64,000 bases of DNA, from NCBI GenBank assembly GCA_963710665.1, contig CAVQBC010000008.1:868001-932000 (forward strand). The letters are read 5' to 3'. Positions within the stretch are counted from its first letter, which is position 1, and each line of letters starts with the position of its first letter. This document shows, one piece after another, positions 34,855-42,530 of the stretch. The notes beneath the pieces are model-generated. The model was not told the DNA's origin. It searched no databases and saw nothing but the letters and a program-made list of their open reading frames with translations. The position numbers were made by a program, and so were the translations under genes. Source of the stretch: CAVQBC01 sp963710665 (GTDB taxonomy: Bacteria; Actinomycetota; Thermoleophilia; Solirubrobacterales; Solirubrobacteraceae).

Positions 34855-35158
34855 CGGGTCAGCCCGCCCAGCCCCGTCCAAGCACAAGTTCCTGATCCAC
34901 AAGCGCGGCGACCACGTCGGCGTCGCCACCTCGGACATCGAGGCCGGCGAGCACGTGATCGGCGTCTTCATGGACGACGACTCGACGATCGAGGTCGACG
35001 CGCTGGCGGCGGTCCCGCTCGGGCACAAGATCGCCATCGAGGCGCTCGACTCGGGCGCCGACGTGCTCGAGTACGGCATCCGCATCGGCCTCGCGCCGTC
35101 CGGCCTCGCCGTCGGCGACTACGTGCACACGCACAACATCAAGAGCGCGAGGTGGTAG
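34844..35158 (+). CDS. UxaA/SuyA-type small subunit (SAF domain) of a lyase/dehydratase
   Basis: 104 aa. TTG start with AGGAGG seven bases upstream; overlaps the lyase by 11 bases. The SAF domain (KHKFLIHKRGDHVGVATSDI ... GYIRIGLA-like YGIRIGLAPSGLAVGDYVHTHNIKS) is the N-terminal domain of altronate/galactarate dehydratases. As a free polypeptide followed by a free large subunit it matches the (2R)-3-sulfolactate sulfo-lyase SuyA/SuyB arrangement, whereas altronate dehydratase is usually one chain. The substrate cannot be decided from this subunit alone. Confidence 0.8.
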   Translation: MSDNGSARPAPSKHKFLIHKRGDHVGVATSDIEAGEHVIGVFMDDDSTIEVDALAAVPLGHKIAIEALDSGADVLEYGIRIGLAPSGLAVGDYVHTHNIKSARW

Positions 35159-35160
35159 GC

Positions 35161-36321
35161 GTGGGCGAGGAGCTGCTCGGATACCGCAGGGCGGACGGCC
35201 GCGTCGGCGTCCGCAACCACGTCGTGATCCTGCCCTTCGACGACCTCTCCAACGCGGCGGCGGAGGCGGTCGCCAACCAGGTCAAGGGCACGCTGGCGCT
35301 GCCGCACGCCTACGGGCGCCTGCAGTACGGCGCCGACCTCGACCTGCACTTCCGCACGATGATCGGCGCGGGCGCGAACCCCAACGTCGCCGCCGTCGTG
35401 GTGATCGGCATCGAGGAGAACTGGGCCCGCCGCACGGCCGAGGGGATCGCGGAGACCGGCAAGCCCGTCGCCTGGTTCCCGATCGAGGGCTACGGCGACC
35501 TCGAGACCGTGCGCCGCGCGTCCTGGACCGCCAAGGAGTTCCTGCAGGACGCGAGCGAGCTGCACCGCGAGCCGGTCGGGCTCGAGGAGCTCACGGTGTC
35601 CCTGAAGTGCGGCGAGTCCGACACCACCACCGGCCTCGGCTCGTGCCCGACGGTGGGCGTCGTGGTCGACCGCCTGGTCGACGCGGGCGCGACGGTGTTC
35701 TTCGGCGAGACGCCCGAGCTGACCGGCGGCGAGCACCTGATCGCCGACCGCATGGCGACGCCGGAGCTGCGCGAGGCCTTCGACCGCATGTACGGCGCCT
35801 ACGTCGGCGAGATCGAGTCGAGCGGCGCGGACCTGCTCGGCTCCCAGCCCACCCAGGGCAACATCGCGGGCGGGCTGTCGACGATCGAGGAGAAGGCGCT
35901 CGGCAACATCGAGAAGACCGGGACGAAGGAGATCGTCGGCGTGCTCGGCCCGGGCCAGCCGCCCTCCAACGGCCGCCGGGGCCTGTACTTCATGGACTCC
36001 TCGTCGGCGGCCGCCGAGCACGTGACGCTGATGGCGGCCGGCGGCGCGGTCGTCCACCTCTTCCCGACCGGCCAGGGCAACGTGATCGGCAACCCGATCG
36101 AGCCGGTGATCAAGATCACCGCCAACCCGAAGACCGCGGCCACGATGCGCGAGCACATCGACACCGACGTCAGCGGCCTGCTCTCGCGCGAGATCACGCT
36201 GCCCGAGGCGGGGGAGATGCTGATGAGCGATCTCGTGCGGACGTGCAACGGGCGCCTGACGGCGGCCGAGGTGCTCGGGCACCGCGAGTTCTCGATGACG
36301 AAGCTGTACCGGAGCGCCTGA
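35161..36321 (+). CDS. UxaA/SuyB-type large subunit, candidate sulfolactate sulfo-lyase
   Basis: About 386 aa. GTG at 35161 has GAGG eight bases upstream; GTG at 35152 is an alternative. Motifs: LLGYRRADGRVGVRNHVVIL (family start), VSLKCGESDTTTGLGSCPTVG (metal or substrate site, Cys150), AGGLSTIEEKALGNIEKTG, FMDSSSAAAEHVTLMAAGGA and PTGQGNVIGNPIEPVIKITA. The family eliminates water or sulfite from 2-hydroxy acids. A separate small subunit upstream, a YihU-like reductase downstream and a sulfite-oxidase gene 3 kb on favour sulfolactate -> pyruvate + sulfite. Altronate- or galactarate-type dehydration is the alternative. Confidence 0.78.
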   Translation: MGEELLGYRRADGRVGVRNHVVILPFDDLSNAAAEAVANQVKGTLALPHAYGRLQYGADLDLHFRTMIGAGANPNVAAVVVIGIEENWARRTAEGIAETGKPVAWFPIEGYGDLETVRRASWTAKEFLQDASELHREPVGLEELTVSLKCGESDTTTGLGSCPTVGVVVDRLVDAGATVFFGETPELTGGEHLIADRMATPELREAFDRMYGAYVGEIESSGADLLGSQPTQGNIAGGLSTIEEKALGNIEKTGTKEIVGVLGPGQPPSNGRRGLYFMDSSSAAAEHVTLMAAGGAVVHLFPTGQGNVIGNPIEPVIKITANPKTAATMREHIDTDVSGLLSREITLPEAGEMLMSDLVRTCNGRLTAAEVLGHREFSMTKLYRSA

Positions 36322-36331
36322 GCGCCGGGCC

Positions 36332-37228
36332 ATGACGGCCGCGGACCGCACCGGCGTCGTCGGCGTCGTCGGGCTCGGGGCGATGGGGGCGCCGATCGCG
36401 CGGCGTCTCGCGGCGTCGGGGCGGACGGTCCACGGCTGCGATCCCGACCCGGACCGCCGGGCCGCGTTCGAGAGCGCGGTCGCGCGGCCGCGGGAGCTGC
36501 CGGCGGAGTGCACGACCTACCTGCTGCTGCTCCCCGACCCGCCGATCACGCTCGGCGCCGTGTTCGGCGAGGACGGGCTGGCGGCCGGGGACCTGCGCGC
36601 CGGCGACGTGGTGGTCAACCTCGGCACGATCGGCCCCGACGCGATGGTCGAGCTCGGCGAGCGCCTCGCCGCCGAGGGCGTCGACGTCCTCGACGCCCCG
36701 ATGGGCAAGAGCTCGCACGACGCCGAGCGGGGCACGATGTCGCTGATGACCGCCGGCCCGCCCGCGCTGGCCGAGGAGCTCGGGCCGATGCTGTCCGAGC
36801 TCGGGTCCGACATCACCTACTGCGGCGAGCTGGGGCTGGCCTCGACGGTCAAGATCGTCAACAACCTCGTCTCCGGGACGACGCTCGCGGTGGTCGCCGA
36901 GGGCCTCGCGCTCGGCGCGCGCGCGGGGCTCTCGCTCGACGTCATGGTCGAGGTGCTCTCGCACACCGGCGCGGACGGGGCACACCTGCGCCGGACGTTC
37001 GGCGAGCGCGTCCGCGCGCGCGACTTCGCGCCCGGCTTCTCGGTCGACCTCGCCGCCAAGGACCTCGCGATCGGGGTGGAGATCGCCGCTCGCCGCGACG
37101 TGCCGCTGCCCCTGGTGGAGCAGGCGCTGCGGCGCTACGCGGCCGCCCAGGAGGCCGGCCTCGGCGGCGAGGACTGGGGTAGTCTCGCCAAGCTCGCCGA
37201 GCGCGACGCGGGCGCCGAGCTGCGCTGA
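36332..37228 (+). CDS. 3-hydroxyisobutyrate/beta-hydroxyacid dehydrogenase family reductase
   Basis: 298 aa. Rossmann motif VVGLGAMGAPIARRLA (GxGxxG at 14-19), NLGTIGPDAM, catalytic Lys174 in STVKIVNNLV. The substrate-recognition motif, usually DAPVSGG, reads DAPMGKSSHDAERGTM. From memory, this resembles the sulfonate-binding GRTS-type loop of the sulfolactaldehyde reductase YihU more than the SGG of ordinary family members. It is the last gene of unit 3, 10 bases after the SuyB-like gene. A role in sulfolactaldehyde or sulfolactate oxidoreduction is a plausible inference. Confidence 0.82.
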   Translation: MTAADRTGVVGVVGLGAMGAPIARRLAASGRTVHGCDPDPDRRAAFESAVARPRELPAECTTYLLLLPDPPITLGAVFGEDGLAAGDLRAGDVVVNLGTIGPDAMVELGERLAAEGVDVLDAPMGKSSHDAERGTMSLMTAGPPALAEELGPMLSELGSDITYCGELGLASTVKIVNNLVSGTTLAVVAEGLALGARAGLSLDVMVEVLSHTGADGAHLRRTFGERVRARDFAPGFSVDLAAKDLAIGVEIAARRDVPLPLVEQALRRYAAAQEAGLGGEDWGSLAKLAERDAGAELR

Positions 37229-37330
37229 TCCCGCGGGGCGGGCGGGGCGGGCGGGCCGGGCTACACAGCCGTCGCGCGCCCGCTCGGCACCGCCTTGACG
37301 CGCCCCGGGCGCCTGTGTAGGTTCGGCGAG

Positions 37331-37341
37331 GGGTTAGACCA
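37331..37341. promoter_or_regulatory. GntR operator candidate, site 4 (HD/MBL/sulfite oxidase unit)
   Basis: GGGTTAGACCA matches TGGTnnnACCA with one mismatch at the outermost base. It lies 72 bases upstream of the start at 37414, in a 185-base gap that otherwise shows only a good ribosome site (GGAAGGAGAGGC) before the ATG. Confidence 0.5.
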
Positions 37342-37413
37342 CAGCACCACGTCGTTCGGTGAGTGCCGCGGGGCTCGACTCGGCCGGGGCTCACGGCGCG
37401 GGGAAGGAGAGGC

Positions 37414-38520
37414 ATGTCCACGACGCTCGCGACGCCGCTCGAGGAGTCACTCGCTCCGCCGATCCCGCTCGCCGACGTGGTCGGGCTGAGCCCGGCCGAC
37501 ATCGCCAACGGCTCCCAGCTCGTGATCGCGGCCTACAAGGAGCTCGTCAACGCGGCGCTGTCGATCCGCAACGACGCCTACCGCAAGCCGATGCTCGACG
37601 TGCTGCGCGACTCGCGCGTGAGCTTCCTCGAGCTCTACCCGACGCGGGAGTCGCGGGAGGCGATCCGCGACGAGCTGGCGGCCCTCGGCTACATGGAGCG
37701 CGAGGACGACGTCGACGAGCTCTTCCCGCCCGACCACCTCGACCCGCAGCCGTACCTGACCGCCCCCCAGAGCCACGAGGACTGGTACAACTGCCACCCC
37801 GGCGGCATGGCGATGACCTGCGCGGTGAACTGCCGCCTCAGCGAGTACCACACGCAGCTCTACCAGCATCACTACGGCGTCCCCGCCGACCGGGACCTCG
37901 CGCTGGCCGCGCTGTGCATCCACGAGTACCCGAAGGCGTGGCTGTACCGCTGGAACGACGACGGCTCCTACGCGATCGAGCCCCGCAGCTTCGGCTCGAA
38001 CATGCACACGCACGACATCTACGTCGTGGCCGAGATGCTCTACCGCGGGGCGCCGCGCGAGCTCGTGGTGGCGGTCGCCGCCGCGCACGCGTTCGGCAAC
38101 GTCGACCTCAAGCAGGACGGCAAGGAGACCCGCTTCCTGTGGCCCGGCTACGACTGGGTGGCGAAGTTCCTGCACGCCGGCGCGCTGCTGGCCCAGCGCG
38201 ACCCGGTCGACGAGGGCCTGCTGGAGCGCGGGCCGGGCGGGGGGCTCGTGCTGCCGCCGCAGCCGATCGAGATCTGGAACTGCAACCTGTCGGACATGAA
38301 CTGGCCGTACACGAGCGGCGGGGCGCACAAGTACGTGTGGCCGCTGCTCGTCCGGATCGCCACCGAGGACTACGGGATCGAGGCCCCGGACTCCAAGCCC
38401 TTCCGCCAGCTGAAGAACTACGTGTTCGCCCAGGTCGGGCAGATCGCGCTGTACGAGACCCTCGTGCGCGACGGCGAGGACGCCGTCCGCCGGATCGTCC
38501 AGGCGCTCGTGACGAAGTAG
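37414..38520 (+). CDS. HD-superfamily-like metalloprotein of unknown function
   Basis: 368 aa, soluble. No named family was recognised. A histidine pattern like the HD superfamily is visible: H128 in NCHPGGMAMTC, H170-E171 in ALAALCIHEYPKAW (the usual HD pair as HE), H198/H200 in NMHTHDIYVVAEML, and H225 in VAAAHAFGNVDL, with an Asp in GYDWVAKFLHAGAL. The spacing and hydrophobic patterns around these residues resemble metal-dependent phosphohydrolases and MIOX-like oxygenases. It leads the unit with an MBL-fold hydrolase and sulfite oxidase. In this setting it could be a di-iron oxygenase or lyase acting on the pathway substrate; this is a guess. Confidence 0.6.
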   Translation: MSTTLATPLEESLAPPIPLADVVGLSPADIANGSQLVIAAYKELVNAALSIRNDAYRKPMLDVLRDSRVSFLELYPTRESREAIRDELAALGYMEREDDVDELFPPDHLDPQPYLTAPQSHEDWYNCHPGGMAMTCAVNCRLSEYHTQLYQHHYGVPADRDLALAALCIHEYPKAWLYRWNDDGSYAIEPRSFGSNMHTHDIYVVAEMLYRGAPRELVVAVAAAHAFGNVDLKQDGKETRFLWPGYDWVAKFLHAGALLAQRDPVDEGLLERGPGGGLVLPPQPIEIWNCNLSDMNWPYTSGGAHKYVWPLLVRIATEDYGIEAPDSKPFRQLKNYVFAQVGQIALYETLVRDGEDAVRRIVQALVTK

Positions 38521-38588
38521 CGAGGGACCGCATGCCGACGAACAACTCGCCGCCGGGCACCGTCCGGCGGCCATCCGGAGGTACGTGA

Positions 38589-39383
38589 ATGGCCGACTCA
38601 GTGACCCTCTATCCGTTGGGCGTCGGCGACGCCTTCACGGCGCGTCACTTCTTCGTCAACTGCCTGCTCGACGTGGACGGCCGCGAGTTCTTCCTGGACT
38701 GCCCCGCCTACATCGGGAAGATGCTCGCCACGAACAACCGCGACGGCGAGGTCCAGATCGAGGTCGACCGCTACAAGGAGGTCATCGTCACCCACATGCA
38801 CGCCGACCACGTCGGCGGCATCGAGGAGCTCTCCTACTTCCAGTACTACAAGACCGAGAACCCGATCTCGCTGTACGCGCCGGAGTGGCTGTTGTCGGAC
38901 ATCTGGACCCACCTGCGCCCGGCGATGGAGCCCTCGGCGCGCGAGGACGGCGGCCTCGCGAACTTCGACTGGTACTTCAACCCGGTGCCGATCGGCAATC
39001 CGCACGACTTCGGCAGCTTCGAGCTCAGCTACGCCTACACCCGCCACGTCCCGCGCACGCTGATGTACATGTTCGACTTCGGCGGCTTCAAGCTCGGCTA
39101 CAGCCCGGACGCGGCGTTCGACCAGGCGAACCTCGACTGGCTCGACCAGGCCGACATGATCCTCCACGACTGCTGGTTCGGCGAGGTCAAGGTGCTCGGC
39201 GGCGACATCCGCAACATCCACACGCCGATCGAGGACCTGCTCACCATGCCGGAGTCCTTCCAGAAGAAGACGTTCCTCGTCCACTACGCCGACACGGCCT
39301 ACGACGACGACCCGAGCAAGCCCAACCACGACATCGGGGCCTACCGCCTCCTCCAGCAGGGGAAGCAGTACCGTCTGAAGTGA
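38589..39383 (+). CDS. metallo-beta-lactamase-fold hydrolase
   Basis: 264 aa. Start ATG has GGAGG seven bases upstream. The metal motif THMHADHVGG gives H69, H71, D73 and H74; later ligands are H in YTRHVPRT, D in ILHDCWFGEV, and H in FLVHYADTAY. The motif set fits the MBL superfamily branch that includes ribonuclease Z-like and lactonase-like proteins. No signal peptide. It lies between the HD-like gene and the sulfite-oxidase-like gene (stop and start overlap by TGATG). Substrate unknown; a thioester, lactone or sulfonate ester is possible. Confidence 0.8.
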   Translation: MADSVTLYPLGVGDAFTARHFFVNCLLDVDGREFFLDCPAYIGKMLATNNRDGEVQIEVDRYKEVIVTHMHADHVGGIEELSYFQYYKTENPISLYAPEWLLSDIWTHLRPAMEPSAREDGGLANFDWYFNPVPIGNPHDFGSFELSYAYTRHVPRTLMYMFDFGGFKLGYSPDAAFDQANLDWLDQADMILHDCWFGEVKVLGGDIRNIHTPIEDLLTMPESFQKKTFLVHYADTAYDDDPSKPNHDIGAYRLLQQGKQYRLK

Positions 39384-40465
39384 TGACGCAGGACGTCGCG
39401 ATGCGGTCCGAGGCCGGCGCCGAGCCGTTCGGGCTCGACGAGCTGCGCCTGGCGGGCCGCAACCGCGGCTCCCTGCCCGAGGCGCTGCGCTACGACGTCA
39501 CGCCGGTCGGGCTGCACTACCTGCTCATCCACTTCGACGTGCCCTACGTCGACCCGGCGAGCTGGCGCCTGTCGGTGGGCGGCAACGTCGAGCGGACGGT
39601 CGAGCTGGGGCTCGACGAGCTGCGCGCGCTGCCGGCCGCGACCATCCCGGTCACGCTCGAGTGCGCGGGCAACGGGCGCGCGCTGCTCGAGCCGCGGCCG
39701 GTCAGCCAGCCGTGGCTCGAGGAGGCCTTCGGGAACGCCGAGTGGACCGGCACCCCGCTGCGCGGCGTGCTCGAGCGGGCCGGGCTGCGTCCGGACACCG
39801 CCGAGCTCGTGTTCACCGGCGCGGACCGCGGCGTGCAGGACGGCGTCGCCCACTCCTACGCCCGCAGCCTCACGGTGCAGGAGGCGCTGCGGGAGGAGGT
39901 CATGCTCGTCTATGCGATGAACGGGCGGCCGCTCGAGCCCCAGCACGGCGCGCCCGTCCGGCTGCTCGTCCCGGGGTGGTACGGCATGGCCAGCGTGAAG
40001 TGGCTGACGGACATCGAGGCCGTCACCGAGCCGTTCGACGGCTTCCAGCAGCAGATCGCCTACCGCTACCAGGACGATCCGGACGACACGCCCGGGGAGC
40101 CGGTGTCGCGGATGCGCCCGCGGTCGCTGATGGTCCCGCCGGGCGTGCCCGACTTCCAGACCCGCGGCCGCTTCGTCTCCGCCGGCCCGGTCGAGCTCAC
40201 CGGCCGGGCGTGGTCGGGCGCCGGCCCCGTGCAGCGGGTCGAGGTCGCGATCGACGGCCGCTGGCAGGACGCCGCGATGCACGAGGTCCTGGGCGACTAC
40301 GCCTGGCGCGGCTGGTCGCTGCGCTGGGATGCGACGCCGGGGCGCCACGAGCTGCGCTGCCGGGCGACCGACGCGGCGGGCGAGACCCAGCCGCTCGAGC
40401 CGCACTGGAACGTGCAGGGCATGGGCAACAACGCCGCCCAGCGCCTCTCGGTGCTCGTGGAGTAG
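39383..40465 (+). CDS. sulfite oxidase-family molybdopterin enzyme
   Basis: 360 aa. The molybdopterin-binding domain (about 35-235) holds the Mo-coordinating Cys94 in VTLECAGNGRALL, WTGTPLRGVLERAGL, VPGWYGMASVKWLTDIEAV; the dimerisation domain (about 255-358) has WSGAGPVQRVEVAIDGRWQ and HWNVQGMGNN. This is the sulfite oxidase/SorA/SoxC fold. No twin-arginine or other signal peptide precedes it, so it seems cytosolic. It closes unit 4. Oxidising sulfite released by the SuyAB-like lyase to sulfate would detoxify it; other members oxidise different sulfur compounds, so the assignment to sulfite is by family and context. Confidence 0.88.
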   Translation: MTQDVAMRSEAGAEPFGLDELRLAGRNRGSLPEALRYDVTPVGLHYLLIHFDVPYVDPASWRLSVGGNVERTVELGLDELRALPAATIPVTLECAGNGRALLEPRPVSQPWLEEAFGNAEWTGTPLRGVLERAGLRPDTAELVFTGADRGVQDGVAHSYARSLTVQEALREEVMLVYAMNGRPLEPQHGAPVRLLVPGWYGMASVKWLTDIEAVTEPFDGFQQQIAYRYQDDPDDTPGEPVSRMRPRSLMVPPGVPDFQTRGRFVSAGPVELTGRAWSGAGPVQRVEVAIDGRWQDAAMHEVLGDYAWRGWSLRWDATPGRHELRCRATDAAGETQPLEPHWNVQGMGNNAAQRLSVLVE

Positions 40466-40676
40466 GCCCCCGCGCGGGCGCCGAGGCCCGCCGCTGCGAG
40501 GCCGGGGCCCAGCCCGCGGCCCGGCCGCGGCAGTCCGCCCGCGTGACATCCCGTGCGGTCAACGCCGCCGGGAACCGCCCGACTTCAAGTCGGACGCGCG
40601 ACGCACGCGGGCTGTGGCGTTGCGCCGCTCGCCGCGCGGTCTCGGCGCGCGTGCGTGCCGGTACGGTTGGCGGGCG

Positions 40677-41502
40677 ATGGGCATCGTCACGGCCTCGGTG
40701 ATCGTCGTCGCCATCGCGGCCGTCGCGATCGCGGCGATGCTCCTCGTGCGACGCCGCGCGCCGGACGGGAGCTACTTCGAGGACGGCGATCGCGCCGCCG
40801 GGGTGTTCGGCGTCCTCGCCACCGGCTTCGCGCTGCTGTCGGGGTTCGTCGTCTTCCTGGCCTTCGAGAGCTACGACACCTCGCGCAGCGGCGCCGAGGC
40901 CGAGGCGCGCATCGTGGCGCACCAGTTCGAGACGGTGCAGTTCCTGCCGGCGGGCGCGCGCGAGCGGCTCTCCGGGGAGCTCGTGTGCTACGCGCGCAGC
41001 GTCGTGCACGAGGAATGGCCGCGGATGACGGCGGGGACGCTCGGCGACGCGCCGAACGCGTGGGGGGTGGCGCTGTTCCGCAGCCTGCGGGAGACCTCGC
41101 CCCGCTCGGCCTCCGAGCAGGCGGCGTACTCGAAGTACCTCGACGAGCGGTCCGATCGCGAGGATGCCCGCGCCGACCGCACGCATGGCGCCGAGGGGGT
41201 GATCCCGTCGCCGGTGTGGATCGTCCTCTTCCTGAGCGCCGGGATCCTGTTCGTGTTCATGCTGTGCTTCGCCGACAGCGGTGAGCGGGCGTTCGTTCAG
41301 GCGACGATGATGGGCGGGGTCGCGCTGCTGGTCTCGTCGCTGCTGCTGCTCCTCTGGTTCCTCGACAACCCGTACCACGGCGGCGTCGGATGCCCTCAGG
41401 CCCGTCGCCATGGAGGGCACGCTGCAGCTCCTGCAGAGAGAGGCGAACGTGGTCGGCGGTGTCGACGCCCCGTGTGACGCGGCGGGCTCGCGCGGTCGCT
41501 GA
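40677..41502 (+). pseudogene. DUF4239-type membrane protein, frame broken by a one-base surplus near its end
   Basis: N-terminal helices (about 4-24 and 43-62: VFGVLATGFALLSGFVVFLAF), a soluble loop with conserved SYDTSRSGAEAEARIVA, and two C-terminal helices (WIVLFLSAGILFVFMLCFAD; MMGGVALLVSSLLLLLWFLD) match DUF4239 proteins. After LDNPYHGGVG the frame is lost: the family tail (LRPVAMEGTLQLLQRE...) continues one frame over to a TGA at 41500-41502. Removing one base near 41383-41391 gives 274 aa. Upstream (40579-40593) is a 15-base palindrome CCGACTTCAAGTCGG, possibly an operator. Function of the family is unknown. Confidence 0.75.
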
Positions 41503-41537
41503 GGACCGGACGCGCAGCGACGGCTGTAGGGTCGGGC

Positions 41538-42344
41538 ATCGTCTTCTTCCGGCTCACCACCGTCGAGCTCGCGCTGCTGCTCTTCGGGCTGCTGCTCGGC
41601 GCGACGGGTCTCGGGGTCTTCCTGGGGCGCCGTGTCCGGCACCTCTCGGACGACCTCAAGGAGCCGTTCGGGATCCTGCAGGGCGCGCTCCTCGGCCTTG
41701 TCGGGCTCCTGCTCGCGTTCGGCCTGTCCCTGGCCGTCTCCCGCTACGAGAATCGCCGCGCGAACGTCATCACCGAGGCGAACGCGATCGGGACGACGTA
41801 CCTCCGGGCCCAGACGCTGCCGGAGCCGATCCGCAGCCGTTCGCTCGACCTGCTGGTCCGCTACACGAGGACCGCGGTCCGCCTCTCCGACTACGTCCCC
41901 GGCAGCGCCGGGGCGCTTGCGGCCGCGGCGGCCGAGGAGCGCTTTCAGCGCCGGCTCTGGGGTCTCGCGGGACAAGCGCTCGAGCAGGCTCCGACCGCCA
42001 GTGCGCCCCGGCTGTACGTCGAGTCGCTCAACGAGATGATCGATGCGGAGACGGCGCGCGTCGCCACCCTGAGCAACCGGGTTCCGACGGCCGTCCTGGT
42101 GCTCGAGGTGCTCGGCTCCGCCGTCGCCCTCGCGCTGCTCGCGGCCTATCTCGCGATCGCCGGAAGGGGCGTGGTCGGGGTCGCGCTCGCGTCGGCGCTC
42201 ATCGCGTTCCTGCTGCTCGTCACGGCGGACCTCGACCGCCCGACGCGGGGGATGATCCGCGTCCCGGACACCGTGTTGAGAGACCAGCTGAAGTCGATGA
42301 CCCAGCCGCCTGCCGCGCCGGCTCCCGGCCCCCGATCGCCGTAG
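41538..42344 (+). CDS. second DUF4239-type membrane protein, start codon not evident
   Basis: The frame is open from 41478 to the stop at 42342-42344 and codes about 268 aa with clear family character: VELALLLFGLLLGATGLGVF, EPFGILQGALLGLVGLLLAF, the conserved YENRRANVITEANAIGTTYL, and two C-terminal helices (TAVLVLEVLGSAVALALLAA; VVGVALASALIAFLLLVTAD). No ATG, GTG or TTG lies in frame before the conserved N-terminus; the first in-frame ATG (42036) would remove two thirds. Start given is therefore nominal (ATC). Tandem with the preceding paralogue. Either an unusual start, a lost start or a sequence error. Confidence 0.65.
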   Translation: MVFFRLTTVELALLLFGLLLGATGLGVFLGRRVRHLSDDLKEPFGILQGALLGLVGLLLAFGLSLAVSRYENRRANVITEANAIGTTYLRAQTLPEPIRSRSLDLLVRYTRTAVRLSDYVPGSAGALAAAAAEERFQRRLWGLAGQALEQAPTASAPRLYVESLNEMIDAETARVATLSNRVPTAVLVLEVLGSAVALALLAAYLAIAGRGVVGVALASALIAFLLLVTADLDRPTRGMIRVPDTVLRDQLKSMTQPPAAPAPGPRSP

Positions 42345-42452
42345 GCCGCTCGTCGGCCGCGGTGGCGCGCCGACGGCCCGGTCAGGGATGGGCCCGGACG
42401 GCGTCCCCGTTCACGCCGGCGGGGCGGGTCGCCCCCACCGTGCCGCCGCGGG

Positions 42453-42479
42453 CCTGCGAGCCGAAGTCCGGCTCGCAGG
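42453..42479. terminator. strong bidirectional hairpin between convergent genes
   Basis: A perfect 11-base inverted repeat, CCTGCGAGCCG / CGGCTCGCAGG, with a five-base loop (AAGTC). It lies in the 186-base gap between the stop of the second DUF4239 gene and the stop of the convergent aldehyde dehydrogenase gene. No U-tract. Confidence 0.75.
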
Positions 42480-42530
42480 TCACGGAGGCACGGCAGCGCG
42501 ATCGCGCCACCGTCATCGCACAGTCACCCG

